Source: Idiomarina sp. (GTDB taxonomy: Bacteria > Pseudomonadota > Gammaproteobacteria > Enterobacterales > Alteromonadaceae). From it: DNA of 64,000 nucleotides. The stretch spans positions 1 to 64,000 of the forward strand of contig JAIUMU010000004.1 in NCBI GenBank assembly GCA_022565355.1, in the 5' to 3' direction. This document shows, piece by piece, positions 46,611 through 55,800 of this stretch. Each line of letters opens with the position of its first letter. Position 1 is the stretch's first letter. The translations under genes and the position numbers were made by a program. The notes beneath the pieces were generated by a model. The model saw nothing but the letters and a program-made list of their open reading frames with translations. It was not told the origin of the DNA and searched no databases.

Positions 46611-47666
46611 GTGGTAAATGAACGAATCGTGCAACTGGCAGCTTGGGTTGCTAAGGCATTAAGTACCATTCACGGCACCACTATTCACACTCGTAATCTG
46701 AAGATTGCAACGCTTGCAGGCGATGCCAGCTTTCGTCGTTACTTTCGCGTAATACTCACAACGAAAGTGCGGTCTGTAACTTATGTGTTGGTGGATGCGC
46801 CACCGCCAGAATCACTCGAACCCTTTGTATCGATTGCTCTTGCCTATTCAGAAGCAGGTGTGCGGGTACCGAAAGTGTTGGCGAGTAACGCTAAGTTAGG
46901 TGCCATGCTACAAGAAGATTTTGGCGATCAGCTGTTTTTTGCTGCTGCCGAGCAAAGTGCTAATGCCCTCGAACTATACGATGCGGCGATTCAGAGCTTA
47001 CCGGCGATTATGCAGGTTAAAGCGCATCGCCAGGGTACGTTGCCACTCTATGATCGAGCATTGCTAGAGCGTGAAAATAGTTTGTTCCGTGATTGGTTGT
47101 TAAGTACCCATTTACAGTTAAGCCTCAGTTCAACAGAAGAACGTGTGTGGCAAAACTTTAGTGAAGCGTTGATTCAGAATGCGTTACTGCAACCGCAAGT
47201 GGGGGTGCATCGCGATTATCATTCCAGAAATCTAATGGTGTTGGGTGCTAGTGAGGAAGCGCTAGGCGTGATTGATTTCCAAGATGCAGTAGTAGGCCCA
47301 ATTACCTACGATGTGGTGTCGCTGCTCCGTGATTGCTACCGAGTGTTGCCGGCTGAGCAGTTGCACGCATTGCGTAATACCGCTTACCAGCTGTGCCTGC
47401 AAGAGCAGTTATTACCCGCCAGTATTAGTGCCGAGCAATGGCAACGTTGGTTTGATTTGATGGGCCTACAGCGGCATACCAAAGCGGCAGGGATTTTTGC
47501 GCGCTTGTATCATCGAGATGGTAAAGCCGGTTATTTAGCTGACATTCCTACCACAGTGGCATACTTGCAGAACGTTGCTGGCCAATACGCGGAATTTGCC
47601 GAGTATCAGCAGTTACTTACCGATAAAATACTGCCTGCAATTGCCGCACAAAATGTGGAGAGCTAA
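46611..47666 (+). CDS. amgK: N-acetylmuramate/N-acetylglucosamine kinase AmgK
   Basis: This 351-residue kinase of the aminoglycoside-phosphotransferase fold phosphorylates MurNAc at C1. The catalytic loop is VHRDYHSRNL with Asp202, and the metal motif is VIDFQDAVVGP. It starts at GTG 46611 with AAGGA eight bases upstream. murU follows after 3 bases, and lptD-surA is divergent on the other side, the same layout as in Pseudomonas. It bypasses the first two steps of wall-precursor synthesis. Confidence 0.9.
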   Translation: MVNERIVQLAAWVAKALSTIHGTTIHTRNLKIATLAGDASFRRYFRVILTTKVRSVTYVLVDAPPPESLEPFVSIALAYSEAGVRVPKVLASNAKLGAMLQEDFGDQLFFAAAEQSANALELYDAAIQSLPAIMQVKAHRQGTLPLYDRALLERENSLFRDWLLSTHLQLSLSSTEERVWQNFSEALIQNALLQPQVGVHRDYHSRNLMVLGASEEALGVIDFQDAVVGPITYDVVSLLRDCYRVLPAEQLHALRNTAYQLCLQEQLLPASISAEQWQRWFDLMGLQRHTKAAGIFARLYHRDGKAGYLADIPTTVAYLQNVAGQYAEFAEYQQLLTDKILPAIAAQNVES

Positions 47667-47669
47667 GCA

Positions 47670-48389
47670 ATGAACCCACGCATGCCTGTTGATACAAGCA
47701 TCCGCAAACAAGCCATGATTCTTGCTGCGGGGCGTGGTGAGCGTATGCGGCCACTCACCGATAAAACCCCAAAACCGTTATTAACCTTGGCGGGTAAGCC
47801 GCTGATCGTGTGGCATATCGAAAAGCTCGTAGCGGCAGGCATTACTGATATTGTGGTGAACACAGCGTGGCTGGGTGAGCAATTACAGCAGCAGTTGGGC
47901 AATGGCGAGAAGTGGGGCGTGCGTATTCATTGGTCGCCAGAACCGGCAGGTGGCCTAGAAACGGCCGGGGGCATTATTCAGGCATTACCCCACTTTCAAG
48001 AACAGCCCTTTATTGTAGTAAATGGCGATATTTGGAGTGATTTTGCTTATTCCAAACTGCTTACCAAGCTTACCGAAATGGCAGCCATGGAAAACGTACT
48101 GGCGCATTTGGTGTTGGTAAATAACCCACTTCATCATCCCGCTGGCGATTTCACGCTAGGGGACACGGGGATAATAGATGCCCCTGGGCTTACCTTTAGT
48201 GGCATGAGTGTGCTGCATCCGCAGTTGTTTCATGGCTCAGAAGGTGGTTTTTTGAAATTACGGCCATTTCTAAGTGCGGCCATGCAGCGCCATAAGGTAA
48301 CAGGTGAGCACCACCAAGGGCAGTGGGCCGATATCGGCACACCAGAGCGGCTCCGTGAACTTAACGCGCAGCTCAGCTCGGCAGATTAA
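47670..48389 (+). CDS. murU: N-acetylmuramate-1-phosphate uridylyltransferase
   Basis: This 239-residue nucleotidyltransferase makes UDP-MurNAc from MurNAc-1-P. The UTP loop AMILAAGRGERMRPLTDKTPKPL is near the N-terminus, VNGDIWSD is the metal motif and WADIGTPERL is at the end. The short length and pairing with amgK favour MurU over larger sugar-nucleotide transferases. The product re-enters wall synthesis after MurB and so avoids MurA, the target of fosfomycin. Confidence 0.92.
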   Translation: MNPRMPVDTSIRKQAMILAAGRGERMRPLTDKTPKPLLTLAGKPLIVWHIEKLVAAGITDIVVNTAWLGEQLQQQLGNGEKWGVRIHWSPEPAGGLETAGGIIQALPHFQEQPFIVVNGDIWSDFAYSKLLTKLTEMAAMENVLAHLVLVNNPLHHPAGDFTLGDTGIIDAPGLTFSGMSVLHPQLFHGSEGGFLKLRPFLSAAMQRHKVTGEHHQGQWADIGTPERLRELNAQLSSAD

Positions 48390-48431
48390 CCTGTTTACTG
48401 GCGTTTCGCGGCTACCTGCGTAAGCGGTGCA

Positions 48432-49115
48432 TTAGAACTGTGCGGGAAGGAAGAACTCCATCGGTGCGCCGGTACTCGGATGGATAAAAGCAAGGTATTC
48501 GGCATGCAGCATTAAGCGTGGGGTTGCGGCAGTGATTGCCGGCGTTCCATAGAGGCGATCACCCAAAATAGGGTGGCCAAGTTGTTGCATGTGCACGCGT
48601 AATTGGTGCGAACGGCCGGTGATTGGGGTAAGCAATACCTCACTCCACGGCATCGTTTCAGTAGTTGCGTGCTGGGCAGAATCAGCACTTACATGCACCC
48701 GCTCATAATGGGTAATCGATGGCTTTCCTTGTTCATGGCATACCATTTGTTTTGGTCGATTTGGCCAATCACAGCGCAGCGGTAAATCAATACTTCCAGA
48801 AGCATTGTTCACACTACCGGCTACCCGGGCGCGATATTGTTTTTTCACTAATCGCTGTTCAAACTGTTTCCCCAGCTCACCCTGAGTGGGCTTGTTTAAC
48901 GCCATTAACAACAACCCAGATGTGGCCATATCCAGCCGATGCACAATGCGCGCTTCCGGTAGCACTCGGCGTACCCGCAGTTCAAGGCAATCTTTGTGCT
49001 CTAATGCTTTGCCGGGAACCGTAAGTAGCCCTGCTGGCTTGTGCAGCACGAGCAAATCATCATCGCGATAGATAAATTCGAGATACGGCTGTTGCGGTGG
49101 ATTATAGATCAACAT
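48432..49115 (-). CDS. rluA: pseudouridine synthase RluA
   Basis: This enzyme of about 227 residues makes pseudouridine at position 746 of 23S rRNA and 32 of some tRNAs in E. coli. The catalytic Asp is in IVHRLDMATSGLLL, and LRCDWPNRPKQMVC and PITGRSHQLRVHMQQLGHPILGDRLYG are typical of RluA. It lacks an S4 domain, also typical. The start is unsure: ATG 49115 aligns with the family (YNPPQ), ATG 49151 is possible, and neither has a clear ribosome site. Confidence 0.92.
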   Translation of the reverse strand: MLIYNPPQQPYLEFIYRDDDLLVLHKPAGLLTVPGKALEHKDCLELRVRRVLPEARIVHRLDMATSGLLLMALNKPTQGELGKQFEQRLVKKQYRARVAGSVNNASGSIDLPLRCDWPNRPKQMVCHEQGKPSITHYERVHVSADSAQHATTETMPWSEVLLTPITGRSHQLRVHMQQLGHPILGDRLYGTPAITAATPRLMLHAEYLAFIHPSTGAPMEFFLPAQF

Positions 49116-49233
49116 GAGTAGGTTCAAATTAGTGAAAACGGCGGCAAGCATAGCAGAAATGCGCGCTAGAAAAAATTAGCAAAAAAACTTCATTTGGTAA
49201 TAGCAGGTTCATGTTCATAGGCTAAGCTTAAAG

Positions 49234-49250
49234 TGACAACAACAACAACA
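49234..49250 (+). repeat. ACA trinucleotide tract before phoH
   Basis: Five ACA triplets run together between a possible GTG (49233) and the GAGG ribosome site of the PhoH gene. Read from the GTG they would encode poly-threonine; read from the likely ATG 49266 they are untranslated leader. Such unstructured CA-rich leaders can aid initiation. Confidence 0.5.
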
Positions 49251-49265
49251 AATGAGGCGCTTAAT

Positions 49266-50684
49266 ATGGCGAAAAATAAGCCGGATACAGCATCAGCTCC
49301 TGCGCAAACCGAAGTTAAATACTACGTACTTGATACCAATATTTTACTACACGAACCGCTCGCCTTTCTTAATTTTCAAGAACATAACGTTGTGATACCG
49401 ATGGTGGTGCTCGAAGAGCTCGATCATATTAAAGATCGCCAAAAAGATGTTAGCCGTGATGCACGGGTAGCCATTCGTTCATTAGAGGAAGCATTACACG
49501 AAGCAACACCGGAGCAAATTTCCGCAGGCGTGCCACTCACGCGTATTAGTGGTGAGCATCAAGCCGAAGGGCACTTATCTATTTTTCCTGATTTCCAACT
49601 GCAGCAAACCGAATCGGCGCTATCGTTGAATGAGAATGATCACCGCATTATTCAAACGGCATTGCAGCTGCAGGCGAGTAAAGCGCCACAAAAAGTGGTG
49701 TTGGTTACCAAAGACATCAATATGCGCTTGAAAGCGAAAGGCGCTGGGGTGAAGTTAGTAGAGGATTACCGCACTGACCAGCTCATTGATGATATTCGCC
49801 TACTCGCGAAAGGCTTTTATCAATTTGAGGGGGATTTTTGGGACACCGTAGGCGAAGTAAAATCCGAGCAAGATGGCCGCGACACCTATCACTTTATTGC
49901 CCGAGATGTGTTCCCTGCCGTGTATCCAAATGAATATTTACTCGATGAAACAGAAAAGTTTGCTGCGAGGGTAGAAAGCTTTACTGATAGCCATGTGAAA
50001 ATCCTGGATCTTGGCCGTGAACGGCTAATGAGCCAACGCGCATGGGGTATTAGCCCAAAGAATATTTACCAAGCCATGGGTATGCATGCATTGCTGGATG
50101 CTAGCCAAGATTTAGTGATACTCACAGGCCCCGCAGGCTGTGGTAAAACTTTATTAGCGCTGGCTACGGCGCTTGAGCAAATTGTGGAAAAGGGCATGTA
50201 TGAGAAAATCATCGTTACGCGCAACACTCCTGAAATTGCCGAATCGATCGGTTTTTTACCGGGCACGGAAGAAGAAAAAATGGCGCCTTGGTTAGCCGCC
50301 ATTACCGATTCGTTGGAAGTGCTGCATAAGAATGATGAGAACATGGAATCCAGCCTTGATTTCATTATCAAAAAAGCCAACATTCAATTTAAATCACTGA
50401 ACTTTATGCGTGGGCGCAGTATTCAAAATGCCATTGTTATTCTCGATGAGGCGCAAAACCTAACGGCCGGACAGCTAAAAACCATTATTACGCGCTGTGG
50501 CGCAGGCACAAAAATTATTTGCTCAGGTAATTTGGCTCAAATTGATAGTTATTACTTAACGGCCGTTACTTCAGGCCTTACGTTTATTGTGGAGCGCTTC
50601 AAAAATTACTATGGCGGTTCTACGATGAACTTAAATGGGGTGGTGCGTTCGGGGCTGGCGCAATATGCAGAGGAAAACTTGTAG
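49266..50684 (+). CDS. PIN-PhoH family ATPase
   Basis: This 472-residue protein joins a PIN nuclease domain (about 18-150; YVLDTNILLHEP with the catalytic Asp23, and VVLEELDHI) to a PhoH ATPase/helicase domain (about 240-465; GPAGCGKT with Lys294, and VILDEAQNL). This PhoH2 layout is linked to RNA unwinding and cleavage. It is distinct from the YbeZ-type PhoH that lies near ybeY. ATG 49266 follows GAGG at 49254-49257; the longer GTG 49233 start lacks a site. Confidence 0.9.
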   Translation: MAKNKPDTASAPAQTEVKYYVLDTNILLHEPLAFLNFQEHNVVIPMVVLEELDHIKDRQKDVSRDARVAIRSLEEALHEATPEQISAGVPLTRISGEHQAEGHLSIFPDFQLQQTESALSLNENDHRIIQTALQLQASKAPQKVVLVTKDINMRLKAKGAGVKLVEDYRTDQLIDDIRLLAKGFYQFEGDFWDTVGEVKSEQDGRDTYHFIARDVFPAVYPNEYLLDETEKFAARVESFTDSHVKILDLGRERLMSQRAWGISPKNIYQAMGMHALLDASQDLVILTGPAGCGKTLLALATALEQIVEKGMYEKIIVTRNTPEIAESIGFLPGTEEEKMAPWLAAITDSLEVLHKNDENMESSLDFIIKKANIQFKSLNFMRGRSIQNAIVILDEAQNLTAGQLKTIITRCGAGTKIICSGNLAQIDSYYLTAVTSGLTFIVERFKNYYGGSTMNLNGVVRSGLAQYAEENL

Positions 50685-50714
50685 CGCTATGTTTGCAGCG
50701 CTGGGGTTGTAGCA

Positions 50715-51125
50715 TTAGGCTTGCGCACTAAAATGATCTTCTAAAATAGTACAGGCCGCGGCACTATCCACGCGGCCTTTTGTTAGCTCGCGAAAGCCGC
50801 CACGGGCGAACAATTCTTCGCGCACGCTAGCCGTGGTAAGGCGCTCATCTTGCAGCTTAATTTGCACGCCAAAGCGGCCATGCAAACGGTTGGCAAATTT
50901 GCGGGCGAGATCCGTAAGCGGTTGTTCAGTGCCATCCATATTCAAGGGCAAGCCCACCACACAGTATTCGGGCTGCCATTCTTTAATTAGCTTTTCGAGC
51001 GTTTGCCAATTGGGGATCCCTTCTTTCGCAGCAATAGCAGGTAAAGGCGAGGCGGTGCCAGTAAAGGCCGAACCTACGGCCACGCCAATACTTTTAGTGC
51101 CAAAATCGAAGGCGAGAATGCTCAT
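50715..51125 (-). CDS. ruvX: YqgF/RuvX RNase H-fold nuclease
   Basis: This 136-residue protein has [14 protein letters not shown] at the start, DERLTT in the middle and a final Asp in [14 protein letters not shown], the acidic set of the RNase H-like fold. It is listed as a putative Holliday junction resolvase and in E. coli helps 16S rRNA end maturation. It lies 11 bases after yqgE, the usual partner. Confidence 0.95.
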   Translation of the reverse strand: MSILAFDFGTKSIGVAVGSAFTGTASPLPAIAAKEGIPNWQTLEKLIKEWQPEYCVVGLPLNMDGTEQPLTDLARKFANRLHGRFGVQIKLQDERLTTASVREELFARGGFRELTKGRVDSAAACTILEDHFSAQA

Positions 51126-51136
51126 ACTATTCCTTG

Positions 51137-51766
51137 TTACGCGTGGCCAGCTTGGCTTGATAATTGGCCAATTTCAAAGCCTAAGCTTTCGGCAGCCTTG
51201 CCCCATCGTTCCGCAGTAGGCGTAGTAAACATTAAGTTGGCATCGGCCGGTATAGTGAGCCAGCTATTGTCGGCAAGTTCTTCTTCTAACTGCCCAGCTT
51301 CCCAGCCAGCATACCCAAGGGTAAGTAAAAATTTCTGTGGCGCCCGATCAGAACCCAGCGCTTCCAGAATATCGCGTGATGTAGTAATCATGATTTCGCT
51401 GCTTAATTGTAGGCTACTGCGCCATCCTTCTTGCGGTGGGTGCAATACAAAGCCACGGTCGGTTGCTACTGGGCCACCGGTAAGTACCTGCAGGTCTTCG
51501 AAATTACGATTATGCGTTATTTCTACATCAATCTGCTCCAATAGGCTGGCAACGGTCATGCCAATTGGCTGATTAATAATTAAGCCCATCGCGCCGTCTT
51601 CATTGTGCTCGCATACATAGGTAACGGTGTGGTGAAAAAACGGGTCGTCTAAGCCTGGCATCGCAATCAAAAAGTGATTGGCAAAGCTTTGAAACTCGCT
51701 TGTTTCCCCGCTTAGTTCCTCGCTTAGTTCTTCGCTTAGTTCTGAATTATGCTTTTCATCAGCCAT
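51137..51766 (-). CDS. yqgE: YqgE/AlgH family protein
   Basis: This 209-residue protein is of the UPF0301 (YqgE/AlgH) family, function unknown. The core [37 protein letters not shown] is typical and begins at about residue 31. The first ~25 residues are extra compared with E. coli YqgE (187) and consist of repeated EELS units, encoded by a 12-base DNA repeat. GAGGAG before ATG 51766 supports the long start. It lies between gshB and ruvX as in many relatives. Confidence 0.92.
   Translation of the reverse strand: MADEKHNSELSEELSEELSGETSEFQSFANHFLIAMPGLDDPFFHHTVTYVCEHNEDGAMGLIINQPIGMTVASLLEQIDVEITHNRNFEDLQVLTGGPVATDRGFVLHPPQEGWRSSLQLSSEIMITTSRDILEALGSDRAPQKFLLTLGYAGWEAGQLEEELADNSWLTIPADANLMFTTPTAERWGKAAESLGFEIGQLSSQAGHA
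51709..51744 (-). repeat. 12-bp in-frame tandem repeat in yqgE
   Basis: On the + strand CGCTTAGTTC plus two variable bases occurs three times end to end (51709, 51721, 51733). It codes for an EELS-type unit in the N-terminal extension of YqgE and keeps the frame on gain or loss of a unit. Confidence 0.85.
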
Positions 51767-51836
51767 GTTTACTCCTCATGTTGCCCGTGGGCATTCGTTA
51801 TTGGCTTCGTATCTTCTAGCAACATCGCTGTAGGTG

Positions 51837-52793
51837 TTAGCGTCGCGTTGCCTCAAGATCTGCCACAACAGCATCGAATAGCTGCCCGGCAATATTCAGC
51901 CCATAGGCATTTTCAATCTCACGCATACAGGTAGGGCTGGTTACATTAATTTCGGTAATGCGATCACCAATTACATCAAGCCCTACTAAGTACAAACCTT
52001 TTTCTTTCAATACTGGGCCTACCGCATTGGCCAAGGCGAAATCACTATCGCTCAAGGGCTGTGGCCTACCAGTACCGCCGGCCGCTAAATTACCCCGAGT
52101 TTCGCCTGCCGAAGGCACGCGCGCTAATGAGTAAGGTACCGGCTCGCCGTTAATGATTAAGATGCGCTTATCACCATCTTTGATCGCAGGTAAATATTCC
52201 TGCGCCATGGCAAAGCGATTACCAAGTGCGGTAAGGGTTTCAATAATTACGCCAAGGTTACTGCCGCTCTCATCAACCCGGAAAATCGAGGCGCCGCCCA
52301 TGCCATCTAATGGCTTTAAAATAATGTCTTTGTGCTTGCTGTGAAACGCTCGAATCTGCTCTGCGCTGCGGCTAACCAGTGTTGCTGGAATTAAATCTGG
52401 GAACCAAGCGGTAAACAACTTTTCGCTACAATCGCGCAGGCTTTGTGGGCGGTTCACCACTAATGCACCATCTCGTGCTGCTAAATCTAACATATGGGTG
52501 GCGTACACAAATTCAATATCAAACGGCGGATCTTTACGCATGAAGATCACATCAAGCTCGCCCATCGCTACAATTTCGGCCTTGCCGAGTTGATAAAAAT
52601 CCTGCTCTCGATCGGTTACCTGTAGCGGCTGCACGCGCGCCATTGCCGTACCTTGTTCGATAAACATATCGGCTAGCTCTAAATACAACAGCTCATAACC
52701 ACGCGCTTGCGCTTCTAGAGCAATGCGGAAGCTGGTGTCTTTATAGGTTTTTACGGTTTGGATCGGGTCCATTACGATAGCGACACGAAGCAT
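51837..52793 (-). CDS. gshB: glutathione synthetase
   Basis: This 318-residue ATP-grasp enzyme adds glycine to gamma-glutamylcysteine. FMRKDPPFDIEFVYATH, ILKPLDGMGGASIFRV, RVPSAGETRGNLAAGG and EINVTSPTCMREIE match the bacterial family, and the length matches E. coli GshB (316). GGGAG lies upstream of the ATG. It follows rsmE by 21 bases, a conserved pair. Confidence 0.97.
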   Translation of the reverse strand: MLRVAIVMDPIQTVKTYKDTSFRIALEAQARGYELLYLELADMFIEQGTAMARVQPLQVTDREQDFYQLGKAEIVAMGELDVIFMRKDPPFDIEFVYATHMLDLAARDGALVVNRPQSLRDCSEKLFTAWFPDLIPATLVSRSAEQIRAFHSKHKDIILKPLDGMGGASIFRVDESGSNLGVIIETLTALGNRFAMAQEYLPAIKDGDKRILIINGEPVPYSLARVPSAGETRGNLAAGGTGRPQPLSDSDFALANAVGPVLKEKGLYLVGLDVIGDRITEINVTSPTCMREIENAYGLNIAGQLFDAVVADLEATRR

Positions 52794-52814
52794 AAAAAAA
52801 CTCCCGGAACAGGT

Positions 52815-53555
52815 TTAGGCGAGATCGCCAAAATTAGATTGTAACGCAGTAATGGCTGCAAGTGCTGCAGTTTCTGTGCGTAACACGCGTGGGCCCAATT
52901 GCACGGGGTGGCAGTGGTGTTGTTGAGTAAGTTGCACCTCATGCTCACTAAAACCGCCTTCGGGGCCAATCAGTAAATGATACGTATTGTGGGCCGGTAA
53001 TTGTTTAAAACTATCTTGCGCCGTAGGTTCAAGCGTAAGGGTTAGGCCTTGCCGTTGGGTATTAAGCCACTCGTTAAGGGTAAGGGCAGGCATTACTTGC
53101 GGCACCGTATTGCGGCCACACTGCTCACAGGCGCTGATCACGATTTTTTGCCACTGCTCCTGCTTTTTCGCTAAGCGTTCGGCATTCAGCTTCACGTTAC
53201 AGCGCTCGGTAAATAGCGGAGTAATGCTATGCACCCCAAGCTCCACCGATTTTTGCAGCACAAAATCCATGCGATCGCCTTTCGAGATGCCCTGGGCTAA
53301 ATGAATTGCTAGAGGCGATTCTACATTTGCGCTAATCTGTTCTAACACCTTTACCGTTACTACCTTCTTGGTAACCGCAATTATTTCGGCGGGGTAGCGA
53401 TGATTATCACCGGTAAATAGCTCTACTAATGCCCCAGGCTGTAAACGCAGTACGCGGCCAACATGGTTACTGGCCTCAGCGCTAAGCTCAACCGGTTGTT
53501 GTACCTGAAGTGCAGGTTCTGCTGCTATGGGGTGATAAATGCGGGGAATGCGCAT
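52815..53555 (-). CDS. rsmE: 16S rRNA m3U1498 methyltransferase
   Basis: This 246-residue SPOUT methyltransferase has an N-terminal PUA-like domain (MRIPRIYHPI, NHVGRVLRLQPG) and a C-terminal knot with LLIGPEGGFSEHEV and LGPRVLRTETAAL, the SAM site. It methylates U1498 of 16S rRNA in the decoding region. It heads the rsmE-gshB-yqgE-ruvX unit. Confidence 0.96.
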   Translation of the reverse strand: MRIPRIYHPIAAEPALQVQQPVELSAEASNHVGRVLRLQPGALVELFTGDNHRYPAEIIAVTKKVVTVKVLEQISANVESPLAIHLAQGISKGDRMDFVLQKSVELGVHSITPLFTERCNVKLNAERLAKKQEQWQKIVISACEQCGRNTVPQVMPALTLNEWLNTQRQGLTLTLEPTAQDSFKQLPAHNTYHLLIGPEGGFSEHEVQLTQQHHCHPVQLGPRVLRTETAALAAITALQSNFGDLA

Positions 53556-53772
53556 AGTAAGCCTTAATGGTTAAACGGATAAGTAAAAGCGGCATCGCGT
53601 ATTGTTAAACTGCTCGCTGTGATACCTGTGATCATAGCTGCCATGTTACCCGCGGCAGGCGGCTGCGGCAACTGTTTGGCCGTGAATAAGCGTTGGTTAT
53701 TGGCGTAATAAATAGCAAGAGTATTCCTGCTGAATGCAGCGAACGTAACCCGAGCAAAAGTGAGAGATTATT

Positions 53773-54690
53773 GTGGCAGATGCAAATCCAGCAGCGAACG
53801 AACATATTATTCTCAGTACGCGTGGCCTTACTAAGCGCTACGGCGATGTTACCGTGGTGAATCAGCTTGATTTAGATATTCGCGAGGGTATCTGTTTCGG
53901 TTTGTTGGGCCCAAATGGAGCGGGTAAAACCACCACGATAGAAATGCTTGAAGGCATTTTGCAGGCCAATGCAGGAGCAATTCTTTACCGGGGTAAACCT
54001 GTAGATAGCAGCTTCTTTCAAAAAGTAGGTATTCAATTTCAGCACACGGCACTGCCAGATTTTCTCAAGGTTACCGATGTACTAAATCTATTTAGCCGTT
54101 TCTACGCTGAGCCCATGGATAGAAACGAACTTATTCGTTGGTGTAATTTAGAAGATATTTTGGATCGGGATCATCGTAAGCTTTCGGGGGGGCAAAAGCA
54201 GCGTTTGCTATTGGCGCTGGCGCTGATGAATGATCCAGATTTGTTGTTTCTCGATGAACCCACCACGGGGCTAGATCCGCAAGCGCGGCGCAATTTTTGG
54301 CAACTGGTGCGCTCTATCCGCGATCGTGGCAAAACCGTGCTGCTTACCACCCATTACATGGATGAAGCGGAACAGCTGTGTGATGAAATTGCTGTGCTTG
54401 ATGAGGGCAAGATTATTGCCCAAGGCGCTCCTCGCGCGCTATTGAACCAGCACTTTCATGGTGCCCTCATTCGCTTACCACGGGCCAACTTTCTCGCAGG
54501 TAGTTTGCCACCCGTATTTGCCGAAGCCGAGGCGCAAGGTGAGTTTTATCAATTGCAAGCCGAGGCGGTAGATACTACTTTGGCTGCGTTAATCGCTAGC
54601 GGTGTTTCCCTGCATGGTTTGCAGGTTGAATCGGCAACCCTTGATGATTTGTTTTTAAAGTTAACTGGCCATGAGTTGCGGGGTGAATGA
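53773..54690 (+). CDS. ABC-2 exporter ATP-binding protein
   Basis: This 305-residue ATPase has Walker A GPNGAGKTT, signature LSGGQKQR, Walker B LLFLDEPTTGLD and switch TTHYMDEAEQ, then a C-terminal domain of about 80 residues as in CcmA/DrrA-type exporters. It starts at GTG 53773. The permease gene overlaps its end by four bases. The cargo is unknown; nothing nearby suggests one. It is a separate system from YadGH in this window. Confidence 0.88.
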   Translation: MADANPAANEHIILSTRGLTKRYGDVTVVNQLDLDIREGICFGLLGPNGAGKTTTIEMLEGILQANAGAILYRGKPVDSSFFQKVGIQFQHTALPDFLKVTDVLNLFSRFYAEPMDRNELIRWCNLEDILDRDHRKLSGGQKQRLLLALALMNDPDLLFLDEPTTGLDPQARRNFWQLVRSIRDRGKTVLLTTHYMDEAEQLCDEIAVLDEGKIIAQGAPRALLNQHFHGALIRLPRANFLAGSLPPVFAEAEAQGEFYQLQAEAVDTTLAALIASGVSLHGLQVESATLDDLFLKLTGHELRGE

Positions 54691-55727
54691 TGTTTTGGAA
54701 ACGTTTTATTGGCGTATTTACCGCTCGCAACCTCGAATTTTTACGCGATAAAGAATCGCTGAGCTGGAACTTGGTTTTCCCGCTCGTATTGGTGGCCGCT
54801 TTCGCTTTTTTGTTTGATAGTGATGATCGTACTATTGTGAGCGTGGGCGTAGTGCACGAAGCAGCGCAGGAGCAAGTAGGCAGTGAGCATACGGTTCGAG
54901 TGCCAGAGCTCGAAAGCTTAGGCTTCGTGGAGCAAGTACCCTATACCAATCGCGAACAAGCATTGCGGCGCCTGCAGCAACACCAACTCGATTTAGTAAT
55001 TGCGCCCGCTGAGCAGCGTTATTGGTTGAATGAAAGTTCGCCTGGAAGTGCACTAGCCGCAGAATTGTTAACCGCCCGTAGCGATGCCTATACGCAAGAA
55101 ATATTAACGGGCCAAGCGTTGCGGTATGTAGATTGGGTACTGCCGGGCATTTTAGCCATGAACCTAATGTTCAGCTGCTTGTATGGCGTGGGCTATGTAA
55201 TTGTGCGGTACCGGAAAAACTCGGTACTCAAACGCTTACAAGCAACACCGCTTTCGGCATTCGAGTTTTTGCTCGCTCAGGTAGCCTCGCGGGTATGGTT
55301 GGTAATCGTAACGCTGATTGTGGTGTATTTAATCTGCAATGCAATTTTCAGTTTTGTGATGGAAGGCAACTATTTGTTGCTGATCCTCTTAGCTTTCCTA
55401 GGCTCTCTTTGTATCTCCGCATTGGGGCTATTGATTGCGGCACGCACGCGCAGTGAGGAACTCTCGCGCGGGCTACTCGATTTTGTTGCCTGGCCCATGC
55501 TATTGCTCTCGGGGGTATGGTTTTCTCTGGATAGCTCGCCAATGTGGGTGCAACAGTTTGCGCAAATATTCCCGCTTACCCATTTGCTGGATGCTGCCCG
55601 CGCGGTAATGTTCGATGGCGCTGGGTTGGTGGAAATTTTACCGCAAATTATGATTCTGCTGGCGATGACCCTCGCGTTCTTGCTGGTAGGCGCGCGTTTA
55701 TTCCGCTGGATAGGGGATGGCCGCTAA
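54687..55727 (+). CDS. ABC-2 family permease with periplasmic domain
   Basis: This 346-residue permease has one N-terminal segment (about 25-45), a soluble periplasmic domain (about 50-145) and five C-terminal segments with VRYRKNSVLKRLQATPLSAFEF and LPGILAMNLMFSCLYGVG, the YhhJ/DrrB-like ABC-2 pattern. It forms an exporter with the preceding ATPase by overlapping start (ATGA). The substrate is unknown. Confidence 0.87.
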   Translation: MMFWKRFIGVFTARNLEFLRDKESLSWNLVFPLVLVAAFAFLFDSDDRTIVSVGVVHEAAQEQVGSEHTVRVPELESLGFVEQVPYTNREQALRRLQQHQLDLVIAPAEQRYWLNESSPGSALAAELLTARSDAYTQEILTGQALRYVDWVLPGILAMNLMFSCLYGVGYVIVRYRKNSVLKRLQATPLSAFEFLLAQVASRVWLVIVTLIVVYLICNAIFSFVMEGNYLLLILLAFLGSLCISALGLLIAARTRSEELSRGLLDFVAWPMLLLSGVWFSLDSSPMWVQQFAQIFPLTHLLDAARAVMFDGAGLVEILPQIMILLAMTLAFLLVGARLFRWIGDGR

Positions 55728-55750
55728 GCGCATTGCTATAGCTGTAAACT

Positions 55751-55786
55751 AAAATGCCCGAGTTACTGCAGTAACTCGGGCATTTT
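55751..55786. terminator. perfectly palindromic bidirectional terminator
   Basis: A 36-base perfect inverted repeat with no spacer (each arm 18 bases, AAAATGCCCGAGTTACTG and its complement) lies between the exporter permease (+) and metK (-). It ends in T on both strands. The central bases must open to form the loop. Confidence 0.88.
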
Positions 55787-55800
55787 GTTGGTGGTGTAAA

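Noticed and set aside
53556-53772. Possible small gene or RNA in the rsmE/exporter gap
   Set aside because: No open frame with a ribosome site, no stable hairpin with a T run, and only a weak CRP-like match; it most likely holds two divergent promoters.
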